Positions 10,704-21,957 are shown, counted from the first letter of the stretch. The stretch is DNA of 64,000 bases from Owenia fusiformis (GCA_903813345.2 CAIIXF020000004.1:27715486-27779485), one strand, 5' to 3'. The notes: generated by a model from the sequence alone, not told the origin. Numbers and translations are program-made.

Positions 10704-11003
10704 AAATGGGGACTAAAAATTTGGGGGCTGGCAAATTCTCAAATGGGTTACATGTATAACTGGAAGTTATACCTTTGAAAGGAACATGGACCTCAACAAC
10801 GCCCCAATGATATACCAGTTTCTCAGCCTGTCGTAACATCTTTGGCTGAGCCTCTCTACAATTTAGGACATGTATGTTACATGGATAATATCTTCTCTTC
10901 CCCTGCTACATTTCAAATTCTCTATGATAACCAGATTGGTGCTTGCAGCACTTTGCGGACAAACAGGCGGGACATGCCTGATAGAATCAAGGAAACCAAA
11001 TGA
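10704..11003 (+). pseudogene. piggyBac-type transposase remnant (DDE_Tnp_1_7)
   Basis: One reading frame of 100 codons with a single internal TGA shows the core of a piggyBac transposase. LKIWGLANSQMGYMYNWKLY corresponds to the segment around the first catalytic Asp (family pattern ADxxxGY). VCYMDNIFSSPATFQILYDN corresponds to the second (YxDNFFTS). CSTLRTNRRDMPDRIK matches the following GTxRxNRxxMP block. The first catalytic residue reads Asn instead of Asp (LANS for LADS), which with the stop would abolish activity. About 300 bases before and 50 after are related but broken into frames. No terminal repeats or TTAA duplications were identified. Confidence 0.85.
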
Positions 11004-12485
11004 CAAAATTTAGGATCAAGGATGCCACTAAAATTGAAACATTTGAGTCTGAAGTTGAAAGTTTTACGGCTCACTGGATCCGGTATGACAAATTTCTTTA
11101 ATATTTCAATAACACTTCAAGTCAATCACACATATTTTATAACTAGCAGAATTCATCAAATATTTTCTGGAAAAAAGGTTCACTTCCACAATCTTTATTG
11201 CATTCTAGTAAATATAGTTTAAAGCAATACAAAAATCAAAAATATACATGGACTTTGTTTACTTTAGACATTTTCTAACAGGCAAAATTTGAGACTGATG
11301 GGTCAAAGGGAGCATAACATTTTGAAAACTTTGTGTTAATGTGTCTTTGGTGGGCTGTCAAAACTCCTACTACTGCCCAAGTAGCATTCTCCAGAATTGG
11401 CAAGAGATTGGAAGATGTATCTATCTGTGAATGAGGACCAGTTTGTTAATAGAAAGGGATATCAGTCCTAATGTCAAATCATGGCTAAGCTAAGAATTTT
11501 TAAAATGTTAGTTGTCTCTATTTGCATTGTCAAACTTATATTACATGAGCAGTTTTTTAAGCAGGTTCATGTTAAACATTGAATTGTTTCTATTAATTAT
11601 AATTAACATAATGTCAATTTTAGAACAAACTGAACAAAACATAAAACCAATTTCCATACACTGCTCCCAATTGTTTTGGTTGCAGTTAATCAACATATCA
11701 GTTCTGCTAACAAGTAGAGCTTCAACAAGTATATCATCACCACAGCTAAACAGATATGATATGCATTGGTTAATGAATTCCAATTATACAGGGTGGTCCA
11801 AAAAAATTGGAACATTTGTTAATTGAACGCAAAACCTTTATTTTTCTTCTAAAATGTACCAAACTTTTACTGAGCATAGTTCAATCACTTATTTATCTGA
11901 TGTAAAGTTTATAGGTCAAAACCACAAAGTCCGCTGCTACACCATGTGAGACCCCATAACACATACTTCAATAACTGCAAAACTGAGGTATCATGTAACA
12001 TCTTAAAGAATGCTCACATTGTGAGCATGGTAATCAGACAGGCAACATACACATACTAAAAATTGTTTGAAAATTAGCGCTCTTGTTATGTTATTAATAA
12101 TGAAGGTAAAACTAAATGACTCTTATGCTCAATCGCCTCATTTCTTAGCCTTCGGTTTAAAATACATGTAAAAATGTGGTAAGCAGAACAGTGACTGCAG
12201 TAATGGACAACTTATTGAGATATTATTTTCTGAGTAATTTGGGTCTTAACCATCTTTCAAGAGAAAATGCTTAAGTGCACTAGACTTTGGTAAAACCTTT
12301 TGGAAACAAATACAACAGCACTTATTTAAGACAATGTAGAATGAAAAGAAGAAAATATACAGTGGTCAAAAGAGGCAACTTACAATTTATGTCTATGTAT
12401 TTGCCTGGTTATGTGATGGATACACTGAGAATGTGCACTTATTTAGGGTAGTAGAGTTATTATGGTACAGTAAAAAAAAGAAAAA
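11004..12485. other. No intact gene; TE debris
   Basis: The frame 11003-11098 continues past the piggyBac stop for about 30 codons (TKFRIKDATKIETFESEVES) without recognised homology. Near 11380 a TTAQVAFSRIGKRLEDV-like string is visible but is too short to assign. Opposing frames at 11512-11826 and 11541-11783 overlap antisense and are treated as chance. A terminal motif of a DNA transposon starts at 11791. Confidence 0.4.
11791..11816 (+). mobile_element. ACAGGGTGGTCC terminal-repeat-like motif
   Basis: ACAGGGTGGTCCAAAAAAAT resembles the ACAGGGTGT ends of the foldback elements at 59341-60087 and (inverted) 474-486. No matching right end was located downstream, so only one terminus is called. 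The class is inferred from the end motif alone. Confidence 0.35.
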
Positions 12486-13070
12486 ATGCTACAAGACTGC
12501 ATTGACCATAGTCATTTTCCTAAACTTAAAAAAACTTTAAAAATAGTGACCACATCTTTAAATGCTTTTCAGCCTCCTCTTGCTTCCAATGATCCAGCTG
12601 AGGTGAATGCTGCAAGAACGATGCTACTCATTGTGAGAGATGGTATGAATGCGTTGTATGAGTGTATGCAAGGTCTGTGATAGAGGGTTGGATGGCTGAA
12701 TGTGGACGCAGCTGATCCTGAACTTCTTCTTTTAATTGTTAATGCTGTGACTGACATACATGAGAGAGATGGTATGAATGCGTTGTATGAGTGTATGCAA
12801 GGTTTGTGAAAGCGGGTCAGATGGCTGAATGAGGCCGCAGCTGAACATCCTGAACTTCACAGATTCCCCATCCTGACTAAAGATTACCTCACAACTTTAA
12901 CCGTTGGTGTTTAGCTCAAAAAAGTTCCGTTATATACTGAGGAATGCTTCAGTGAGGATGGGGAGTACAAGCTGTGTGTGTATTTTGATGCTGAAGACCT
13001 AATGTGTGTTCCCATCAAAAGTAGGTTCATTGGGGCAAAGAAGTATTACCTTTTGATCCAGTATGAATAA
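12486..13070 (+). pseudogene. Decayed ORF resembling an invertebrate SWIM-associated transposon-like family
   Basis: Frames around 12486-12680 and 12820-13068 encode LASNDPAEVNAARTMLLIVR, then LNEAAAEHPELHRF, LTKDYLTTLTVGV (stop) LKKVPLYTEECFSEDGEYKL and IKSRFIGAKKYYLLIQYE. From memory of the family pattern, the order 'T-x-GxYQL-Y-x-EH-x-EDG-Y...I-x-SR...K-Y-x-L-I-Y' is that of uncharacterised transposon-like proteins that continue into a SWIM zinc finger. A stop replaces the YQL position and no SWIM finger follows. Part of the region is duplicated (copies at 12635 and 12764, offset 129 bp). The identification is tentative. Confidence 0.4.
12635..12857. repeat. Direct duplication, offset 129 bp
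   Basis: GAGAGATGGTATGAATGCGT and the following 30 bases recur almost exactly at 12635 and 12764. Weaker similarity continues through GGATGGCTGAATG / AGATGGCTGAATG and GCAGCTGA...CCTGAACTTC. It indicates a local tandem duplication inside the decayed ORF. Confidence 0.8.
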
Positions 13071-13220
13071 GGGGAAGAACTGGTATACTAAAATAGGAGA
13101 TAATAAATTGACTCATTCAAGTTACAGTAGGTCCATTGGGGCAAAGGAGTATTAGTTTGGATCCAGTATGACTAGGGGGAGGAACTAATACAGGGCTTGT
13201 ATACTAAAAAATAGGAGATG
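13020..13220. repeat. Direct duplication, offset about 107 bp
   Basis: GTAGGTTCATTGGGGCAAAG at 13021 recurs as GTAGGTCCATTGGGGCAAAG near 13128. Both are followed by GATCCAGTATGA and GGGGA(A/G)GAACT, then a TATACTAAAA(A)TAGGAGAT tail. Confidence 0.75.
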
Positions 13221-13809
13221 CGAATATAAACAAGATTGATACAGACATGAATAAGCATGAGCCAAATATCACTTCTATTCATATCAAGCCCATGACTGAT
13301 AGTGATAATAACAATGTTGTACTGGACTTGTCAATATCCAGTCTTCAGTGTGCAAAAGACCAATAGACTGGATGTGTAAAAGACTACTTCATAAACGTAC
13401 TGTCGAGACTATAAATTAACTTCTAGCATTCTTACTACAAATGGCCAATCCGCTTTTAATGAGACATTTGCAGGCATGGGGATTGGCACTATTAGTTTCA
13501 AGACTTCCTCCAAATTTAAATCTATAGAATTTTTAACAGAATTACAGAATTGGGACTAATACAATAAACTGAAGCAGATGAAAAAACAGACGAAACATGT
13601 GAAAAATAAGACTATCATGGGAGGCACATGTATTTTTTAATTGTTAGACATTATTTAAGAAATAAAAATATGATATTTATCTTGTACTTAAAGCATAGAA
13701 GTTACAGCAAAGAAATGAGGTATCATTAGTTTGTACTTGAAATAAATCAGCTCTATTTTATAGGATTATTCAACTGTGTCTCGGTGTTTATGTTCGCAAT
13801 TCGACAGTA

Positions 13810-14110
13810 TACCACTAGCTAAGGGATAATTGTTTCCTATCACTACCAGCTGACAAAACATTAAGCCTCTGAAAAAAAGTACCATTGGCCAAACTGAGAC
13901 CTTTGATGATAAAGTGGTCCATTTGATGTATACCACTAGCTAAGAGATAATGGTTTCCTCTCACTACCAGCTGACAAAACATTAAGCCTCTATAAAAAGT
14001 ACCATTGGCCAAACTGAGACCTTTGATGATAAAGTGCTCCACTTGATGTTTAGAAGCTGACAGAAGGAACATCACTGGCCAAGGCAGGACAAGGGGCCTC
14101 ATCTTTGATG
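13810..14110. repeat. Two full and one partial copy of a roughly 120-bp tandem repeat
   Basis: TACCACTAGCTAAGGGATAA at 13810 recurs at 13930 with few differences, through CAGCTGACAAAACATTAAGC and CCAAACTGAGACCTTTGATG. A third, diverged part (AGAAGCTGACAGAAGGAACA through TTTGATGA) follows to 14110. The minus-strand frame 13815-14120 is open only because the repeat is. Confidence 0.8.
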
Positions 14111-14137
14111 AAATGAGCATTCAGGTATTAATATATC

Positions 14138-14640
14138 ATGTATATGTTATGTTTATCTTTTAAAAGATGGAACCACATGCCATCATTTTATCATCAACAC
14201 AATTCATTGAGCCACATCTTCAAGACACATCAGAGATGTGTACAAAGATATCGGGTTCTACAAAGCATGAGTGAAAATGCAGGCAAAAGGGATTCTAGAG
14301 AGAACTTTATTTGTGAAACATGGAAAGAAGTACAATACCTATTGGATTCAGCAAAAGTGCAAACAATAGCAGATCATAGCGGCAAAAGGAAATTAAAAGG
14401 ATTTTTGGAATAGTTTGATGGAATCTCAGCAAACAAAAAATATTTAAATGACACTGATATAATCAAAGATGCTGAAACTAAGCCGAATGATCTATTTGAT
14501 GTGGCACCAACTGATATTTATGAGACGAGATGTTGAGAAGATAGAGACACATGGAAAACAGTTTTATCAGAATTAAAAATGTTATCCGCAGATACAAAGC
14601 ATGGAAGGAAGAGATATGATAAAAACCGAGGGTGAAAAGA
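14138..14640 (+). pseudogene. Unrecognised decayed ORF
   Basis: Open text from 14150 to 14410 (KRWNHMPSFYHQHNSLSHIF, then SENAGKRDSRENFICETWKE) ends at a TAG. Related-looking coding text resumes in the same region (KPNDLFDVAPTDIYETR, EDRDTWKTVLSELKMLSADT) with stops between. The composition is protein-like and charged. It may be a remnant of a transposon-like gene or an unspliced host gene. I do not recognise a domain. Confidence 0.3.
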
Positions 14641-16950
14641 AACAAGTAATAAGAACAGAAAAGAAAGTTAGTTGCCTCTGTTAGTTGCAAAGTGATTGTG
14701 GTTCAAAGAAATGTTCTTAATTTCTAAAGACGAAAACAATTCAGATGGAATTGCAACATACCCCTATATTGTCTTAAAATGCACCAACTCTAATACTTTT
14801 TGTGACATAATGATATCAATGGCTTCTCAGAGTTTGGGTCACTGTGGGTAACTGCTCCCCCTCAAACAGTTTGTGTATGTAACATGCCACTTAACTGTTG
14901 AATGGTTAAAACTGCTTCACAATGGTCAATGAAAATGTAAAATGTGTTTTCTGATTAAATAATGGTATATATATATATGGTATATCATATGGTATGGTTG
15001 TAACTTATGTCCCTCACTTGAAACTTCTTTAAGATCATCCAATGTGTTTCAACTATTTCATAAATCACTTTGGTAATTTTTTTGAACAATATCTAATTTT
15101 TCGGCATGTTTGTTTAAGTCTTGTTATTTATTCATATTTTACTCCAGGGTGTTTTATTATGTCACCACCAAAAAGTGGTGAATAGTGAATGACTGTTTGG
15201 CATAAATGGAATGAATGTGGATACAATGACTGTGGTGTGACGTGCTGTATAACTGTATGGTCGAGAAGGAACCTTCTCTAGAGACAACTTTGAGAGCTAC
15301 TGGATCAGATAATGAACGTTGCATAGTTAACAGCATGAGTAAATAGTTCCCATATGAAGTAAACCTTGCATGTAATAATCATACAAGGAGGGATATCAAG
15401 AAAAAGTTGAAAGGTAAGGGACCAATGAAAAAGGGTGATGTTGGATTGTAAACTGATAGTTAGTGTTATTATCCCATAAATATAAACTTTTTGCCATTGA
15501 CTGTAAGATCCTTAGGATTTGTATGGCAATTCACATTTAATATACCCTCAATAGTTACTTTCTAACATGAAAAATTGTTTTGACATTTTGCGTAAAAATA
15601 CAATAAGAGGACTAATTACAGCAAAATGAAGCTGCAGAGAATACTTCTTGGGGCATTCTCAAATTAAGAAAATCACATGTTATATGCTTGATAGAAATGA
15701 TAAACTCAGAGAAAACAAGGAAGAACACCAATAATAGGGTTCAGATAAAGTTGACATAATGATTGTTGACTACCTAACATTGGTAGAATTGTAGGGAAAA
15801 TGTAGGGAATTTTACATAAATCAGAACAAATGAAAACAATTTCCACAACAGCCTATGGTATCCTTTTGCAAAAGACAGAATAGTGGTAAAAGTTTAGTAC
15901 ATAATAAAACTAACAATTTTGTAAAAACTAAAGAAAATATGGGTACATTTAAATGTATGGATAAATGTGCACTTTGTGAGGAAATGGTTTATTAGTGATG
16001 AGTATCTTGATAACAATGGGACACAATACACAGGGAACATATTTGTTAAAGAATGTTATTGAAATAGATTTATGAATTATTACAAAATGAAAAAATGATA
16101 TCAAAATAAAAGTATTGTATTTAAATATAGTTTAAAAAAACTTTTCTTTTACATCTAGTAATGGCAATGTTTTGTCATGTGCAACCAACAAGACAATACA
16201 GCTATAGTTTAATTCTGCTGTCATCCAAGAACTTATTTGTTTTAATTTTGAAACCCAGACTATAATAATGAAATTCATAGGATATAACACAAACATTGAC
16301 AAATCTACGTTTCACACTATCCTTAAGGAGCGTTCGCGGTCTAATATATATCAAACTGTGAGTTTTTCATCACAAATGAAAGGTGTTATTGAGAGAATTT
16401 CTTACATACACAGAAAGGGGTGACTACACAATGATGTAAAACTGAACAATTACAATCTAACTGTAAATTCTCTGTTGAAGAGACATGTAACTTGAACCTA
16501 TTACAGAACTGACAGAAGAACAGAAGACAATAGGATTGGGAAACAGAGGAATGGACAGAACTTCGTATGATTTACAAACCATTGATGGATAAGCTTTGGC
16601 AGCTGCTGGTTTATCAATTGCTAATGAATCCACTGAGAATTAGTCAGATAGTTATCTATAAAATTTCAAATACCATAGGTAACCAAAACAAGGGCAGGAG
16701 CAATGTGCCATAGACAAAAAGGACAATAAAAGGATCGCACCATTGCTGAAATGTATTTACTTAAAATAAAATAAATTATTATCCCTAAAAATTCAGAGGG
16801 AATATATTGCCCTTGTTATCTGTTCATTCATTTGAAGATAACTCAAATACAAATTGACTGATTTTCGTCATAATTCATAATATGCTATATGATATATAAA
16901 TGAATGAATACACACTCGAAATAAAATTGATGGTTACTTTATCTTAGGGA
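14641..16950. other. No gene recognised
   Basis: AT-rich interval with stop-dense frames. A short TA microsatellite lies near 14966-14980. Scattered protein-like strings occur (for example near 16490-16600) but never exceed about 40 codons or show a motif. Confidence 0.5.
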
Positions 16951-17101
16951 GATGGTAGTGCCAGGGAATGTGGAGCAGAAAGAATTTTTCAAACTCTCAC
17001 CGTCATGTGGTGCATTACTGTCACGTTTTAGTGATCAGGAGTTTAGAAGGATATTCTTCAAGAAGGTTGGCTCAAGCAGCGATGCATTAAACGGAACGTA
17101 G
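16951..17101 (+). CDS. Unrecognised exon-like frame
   Basis: After TTATCTTAG a frame of about 50 codons, MVVPGNVEQKEFFKLSPSCG then SRFSDQEFRRIFFKKVGSSS, runs to TAG. It has a normal amino-acid mix and an acceptor-like start. It lies upstream of the exon-like pieces at 17341 and 17839 on the same strand. Function unknown. Confidence 0.3.
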
Positions 17102-17340
17102 TCTGCATAGTGAACCACACAGGGATACAAGTAAATGGGGAATATTTGCTAAACAACAACCCGTATTATTAGTATATTTACGGTTACAATGCATACAGTT
17201 TGATTGTGTAACAACAAATATGATTATCTGTACTAAACTTTCCTATTGTAATAAGTAATTTTAGCATTTTTCAGTAATTACAAATAATAGATTATGTGAC
17301 TGTGTAGTTACAAATATGATTAAATTTAAACAATGTCGCA

Positions 17341-17515
17341 TTTTCAGCTTCAGTTGGATGGAAATGGCAGGCAAACCGATGTAACATATAGACTCAACAC
17401 GACAAATGGGAGGCAGTCGTGTAGTAAAATGGATATTGTGAAACCTCTTGTATACACACCTCAGCAGGACTGGTTAAAGGTTGGTACAAGTCCAACTACG
17501 TCAAAAACGTTCAAA
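17341..17515 (+). CDS. Unrecognised exon-like frame
   Basis: The frame reads through CATTTTCAG into LQLDGNGRQTDVTYRLNTTN, KMDIVKPLVYTPQQDWLKVG and ends in KTFKR just before GTTAAT, a possible donor. Balanced composition and flanking splice-like signals argue for an exon, but no family is recognised. The ORF's own ATG at 17333 is only two codons before the acceptor. Confidence 0.3.
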
Positions 17516-17838
17516 AGGTTAATATCCATGTGATATATATATATTTTTCCAATGTGTAATTATCAGTTAAGTGTTCATACTTATTTTCTCTGTAGCACGG
17601 TAATTGAATATTGAATTTATACACATCCATCCACGGGAATTTATCATTACTGTTTATGGCCCTTGATTACCACAGTATTTAGCTATCTCTTAACTCATTT
17701 TTATGATCCTCCATAACCATAGCACTCTATTCAATTTATTTTTCTTCTAATTTAAGTATAACTTTATTAATTATTTTTTAAAATGTTATGAGAACGTGAA
17801 TCGATTGAGACATTTATAACGCTATTTTTTCTTTCAGG

Positions 17839-18222
17839 CTGACATTCTTTATGAACCGCCATAATGTTCCAAAGCACTGCTGCCTACAAGCGATGACAAA
17901 ACCAGATTCAAACCGGACTATGATTTCAGACCAGCCCTTTCAACACACGTATTTGGATAACTCCTTTCACAAACTACCAGCCCTTTCAACACACGTATTC
18001 AGACTGCTTTCACAAACTACCAGCCCTTTCAACACACGTATTTGGATAACTCCTTTCACAAACTACCAGCCCTTTCAACACACGTATTTGGATAACTCCT
18101 TTCACAAACTACCAGCCCTTTCAACACACGTATTCAGACTGCTTTCACAAACTACCAGCCCTTTCAACACACGTATTCAGATAACTGCTATCACAAACTA
18201 CCAGCCCTTTCAACACACGTAA
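17839..18222 (+). CDS. Exon-like frame running into a coding minisatellite
   Basis: A strong acceptor (TTTTTTCTTTCAG) precedes an open frame with a short unique part (MNRHNVPKHCCLQAMTKPDS). It then reads through about seven copies of a 43-46-bp repeat. Because 43 and 46 both leave remainder 1 on division by 3, each copy is read in a new frame, which explains why PALSTHVFRLLSQ, QPFQHTYLDNSF and SPFNTRIWITPF all appear. A translated product would be odd. The repeat is more likely non-coding DNA that happens to lack stops. Confidence 0.3.
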   Translation: MTFFMNRHNVPKHCCLQAMTKPDSNRTMISDQPFQHTYLDNSFHKLPALSTHVFRLLSQTTSPFNTRIWITPFTNYQPFQHTYLDNSFHKLPALSTHVFRLLSQTTSPFNTRIQITAITNYQPFQHT

Positions 18223-18245
18223 TCAGAAAACTGCTTTCAGAAACT
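17930..18245. repeat. Minisatellite of 43/46-bp units, about seven copies
   Basis: Units begin CCAGCCCTTTCAACACACGT and continue with either ATTTGGATAACTCCTTTCAC or ATTCAGACTGCTTTCAC, then AAACTA. The two unit types (46 and 43 bp) alternate, which suggests a higher-order duplication. The array decays at its right edge near 18245. Confidence 0.9.
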
Positions 18246-18961
18246 ACCTGGTTATTGATTAGAGTATATATCCCACAACTGCTTTCACAATGGATATGAT
18301 TATGACCAGCGGATTTAACAACAGCATCCTGATAACAATTGCTTCCACAACATTATTGGTGACCAGCGTAATAAGCACCCACAAACTGGTAATGCTACCT
18401 AGCTTAGCTAGAAGGTCCCAAGTCCTTGTAAAAGCAGAGGGCCAGTTTGTTAAAAAAAAGTCAAAATTAAAGTGATGTGATTATACAAATATCTTACAAG
18501 TTGTATAGGCTTACCTTGGAACTTATCATTCCTTGGTTTGGGTTTGATTCCCAAATGACTTGATATAGTATTCAAACTACACTTTTATTTTGGCCTCAAA
18601 TGAGCAAGTCTACTTTGTTACATGTGCACATTTTCAATAGAGGTTTCGGTAACCAGCGTAATCAAGCGGATCACCAGTGATAATATAAAAGATCAGTAGG
18701 TCTGTGGTTTGTGGATGAACTAGGATTAACATTTTGCATATCCTGTAGAAATAACAAAACAAACATAAATTTTTCTCACAAATAATGGGACATAAAAGGA
18801 ATAGCTATGTCCATGTATGTGTTTGCCCAAGAATTAGATGGGGTTAAAAAGATATAAAAAGACCTGAGATTACATATTTCTTTGTTCTCGCACGAAATCT
18901 CGTAATGGCCGCGCCTGTTTTGAAATGTGATTTTTTCAAAACTAGTCTTTTAGCAGTTATC
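18246..18961. other. No gene recognised
   Basis: A 61-codon frame at 18290-18475 lacks motifs. Remaining sequence is AT-rich with no repeat structure that I can support. Confidence 0.45.
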
Positions 18962-19096
18962 ATGGCTCAAAAAGTCCGTTGATATATTCCTAAATGGGAA
19001 AACGATTTCCCATGGCTACAAAGACCAGAGCAAAATCAAGGCACGAAGTGTAATGTATGCATAACCACTGTATGTACAGTGATCGCCTACTATTAA
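18962..19096 (+). pseudogene. BED-like (zinc finger) N-terminal fragment, as in hAT/ZMYM-type proteins
   Basis: From ATG 18962 one frame reads MAQKVR, a TGA at 18980, then YIPKWENDFPWLQRPEQNQG and TKCNVC before a stop at 19094. The pattern 'Y-x-P-x-W-x-x-x-F-P-W-L...C-x2-C' is that of the N-terminal finger of ZMYM6/ZNF862-like proteins derived from hAT transposases, recalled from family patterns. The second half of the finger (H...H/C) is missing and the TGA breaks the start. It is most likely a truncated TE-derived piece. Confidence 0.4.
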
Positions 19097-19508
19097 AAGT
19101 GTGTGATCAAAGACTCGACAAGATGCGCAAAATCCAAAATGTCGGAGGAAAGGTATGTTTGTTTCTCTTTTCTTTACCACCTTAATGTCATTTTACGTGC
19201 AGATGGTATTCCATATGCTGTATAAGAGACTAAAGATTCATTTGGTAACAGGATTCAGTGATTGACTCAACCGAAATACCTGAACTGAGTTGATAAATGA
19301 AGCAAAATCAAAAACCCGCTGAATGAAAATGTATATTTCACAAAATTTTCTGTTTTTAGATTGCCAAAACCACAAAATCAATATATCTATGGTTTATATA
19401 CATAATACTTTCAGTATAGATTAAGGAGGATATCATAAAAAAGTTATGATCAGCCAAGTGAGTGAATTTACCATGGATTCTAATGAAATGTTCTTTGCAT
19501 TTCAGAGT
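19097..19508. other. No gene recognised
   Basis: Short AT-rich interval ending in an acceptor-like TTTGCATTTCAG before the C2H2 exon. Confidence 0.5.
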
Positions 19509-21117
19509 GGTTGGATTTACATGTTTTTACTGTCCTTCATTACAAACTCTTAAATTTCAAAACATTATGAATCACCTTATAGAACATCATGAAGAAGAGA
19601 TGAAGATGAGAAAGATTATTGAAAAAGAGGCAAATTTAGAATGATAACAGGAAGTTCTCTGGAATAATACCAAATGAAGTGAAATCAATAAATAAACAAA
19701 TAATTGGAGAAAGTGTTGAATTTATGACAATTTCAGTGATTGACAATATTCGAATGAAATCATCCAAAATATCTGATTCAACGCCTACAAAATCAAATAA
19801 AATTACCAATGAAATTGCATAGAACGAGAATAACAAGTTAGTAATGAAATGACAGTATATGATTCTGAAATTACAATAGACTCTCATTCTCACATAGACA
19901 ATGAAATGGTAGAAGAACAGGATGGACCGGACTTTGTGACAGCTGACATCATAAACAAGCTTCAAAGTATGACTCCGATAACTTTTCCCCAGTCCCATCC
20001 ACATAACGCTGTCATTAGAGATAATAGCATGGTATTTATTTCACACTTTGTTTCTCTAAAAACGCCCACTGGGCGTTTATTTTGCATATAATTACATACA
20101 ATTCTAAAATGTTCAAGCTAATCACCTATACACCTTAATTGAAAATTTATCAATAAATCTACTGAATATTGAACTTTAGAGGAGCTTTCCCTTATACCTG
20201 TCATTTACATATGACCCATGTTAGCCACTTCGTGGTGAAACTGGGAACTGACCACTGGCATCTCCTGAAGGTTATATCGTCATTACATTTTTATAGAACT
20301 TATTAATACCGTGTTGCAAAAGAATGATTTAACTCCCCAATGAAATAGATAATGTACAATTCAGATTTTATAAGTTTATTATGAGACCCCATGTCCATAA
20401 CAAGCACAATAATGACAATGAGTGATACAGTGACATGCATTTTCGTTTATGATTTATTCAATTCTTGCATTACAATTCGACAATCATCTTGGATGTCAAG
20501 TTTTAAAGTTTTTATACCTTGGAACCAGAGGGTAAAATATATGGACTGAAATGGGACTTTAAAAAAAGAAATGAATGCCTGGAACATCTTGGTCATTTGG
20601 CAGCAGATGATATTTCACAAATATATGATTACACAAAAGATATACATAACAGCATGGATAATATAAAAGCATTTCTTGTACTGATGTCATCTCTAATTTG
20701 AAGAACAATGGAATAGTCTCTTACATATCTGGTCTCATAAAATGTATGGGTAATGAAAACATGAATGATAATGCCCACAGAATTATGCTGATTATAGAAA
20801 TGATTGTATCACTTTTTAAAGTACGATTCATTGGGCCGATATGTTTCCTTGTAAATCTGATTACAAATTTCATCACCCAGAGCCACCTGGGATCAGAAAT
20901 AGTTGGAAAGTTTCTACCAGCTGGAAGTGGCAGAACTTTAAAAAATTGGCATGGCAGACAGGCAACCCAACCCCCTCCATGTCCACCAGGAGATCTAGTA
21001 GTGTATTTTGATAATGAACAGATCATAGAGAAAAGTTGGAACATTGCTGCAGACAATAATTTGAGATGTTCCGTTATAACCAACATAAATGCAGTCTCAC
21101 TTACTTACCAGCAGTGA
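19508..21117 (+). pseudogene. C2H2 finger plus DUF6589-like N-terminal region, frameshifted
   Basis: After TTTGCATTTCAG the frame gives a zinc finger FTCFYCPSLQTLKFQNIMNH with the second His three residues later, then a charged helix ending at a stop (19642). At 20519-20700 comes KIYGLKWDFKKRNECLEHLG, then a shift of frame within 20662-20700 leads into KNNGIVSYISGLIKCMGNEN through 21117. Its end, CPPGDLVVYFDNEQIIEKSW then NNLRCSVITNINAV, resembles from memory the 'DNEQ-x-GKxW...KxxCSVIT' block of DUF6589 proteins. Antisense frames over 20721-21086 and 21097-21471 are shadows. It looks like a decayed member of a transposon-like gene family; real introns cannot be excluded. Confidence 0.45.
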
Positions 21118-21621
21118 CAGTCCAGAATGACAAACAACTGCATCCCAAAAAATGGATGCAAATTGCTGGGAATGAAGAGCTGATCTTACACATGGGGACA
21201 GTTGAGAGAGACATAAAGGAAAGAAAAAAATAATCTCCTGAATGCTAAAACAATAAAACTGAAACAAACTCACTATGAACAAGAATATATACATAACATA
21301 CATACTTGAAAGATGTCCAAACTTGAACTTGAAGATGACATGACAAAAGATCATATAGACAGAAAACTCCTTTAGAGCTAGAAACTTCAAAACATGCAGC
21401 ACATGCAAATGTGAATGTGGTGCAAACTTAATGAAGAATAATGAATATGAGCATGCGATTGACACAACCACAACCCATTCAAGAACTTCGAAAGAAGTCC
21501 CAAAAACTCAAACAGAATCAGCAGATCCAAAACACCTATTGGATGGTGAGACTGGAGCATTCGGCCATATTCCATCATCTCATAAAGAAGAAAAAATCTC
21601 CCAAAATTACTCGACCCAGTA

Positions 21622-21957
21622 ATGGTAAACCCCAACTCATTTAACACACTGAAGGTGGTGCTACGAGAAACTGGCAAGGCAACAGGGTGCAAACGTTATA
21701 CTCACAATGATGTTAAAAGGCAGTGGTTGAATGTATGTTTTGATGGCCTCCCCTACGCCTTAAAAATGAAGATTGTCTTCAATTTTGTAACATGCAGTCT
21801 CTGTCAAATGGAACTTGAGGACATGGATGACCTAAACTCCCATATGGAAGAACACCATATTCTGGAGGATGATAAGTTTTTCAAGGAATTTGATTTGAAT
21901 CTGCTCAGGGTTGGTGATGGCCACTATGAAATGAACTTGATAAAATCTCATGAATGA
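21622..21957 (+). CDS. ORF with a classical C2H2 zinc finger
   Basis: 111 codons from ATG to TGA. Residues about 52-74 read FVTCSLCQMELEDMDDLNSH plus MEEHH, fitting C-x2-C-x12-H-x3-H. The upstream half (KVVLRETGKATGCKRYTHND) is basic, the downstream half acidic. The finger resembles the one at 19530-19600 in spacing and in the following His-rich helix, so both may belong to the same family of transposon-like zinc-finger proteins. DNA or RNA binding is inferred from the finger only. Overlapping frames at 21431-21644 are shadows. Confidence 0.45.
   Translation: MVNPNSFNTLKVVLRETGKATGCKRYTHNDVKRQWLNVCFDGLPYALKMKIVFNFVTCSLCQMELEDMDDLNSHMEEHHILEDDKFFKEFDLNLLRVGDGHYEMNLIKSHE

Noticed and set aside
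20060-20078. Rho-independent terminator from bacterial contamination
   Set aside because: The surrounding sequence has animal-type splice signals and repeats; a lone hairpin is not evidence of bacterial DNA.
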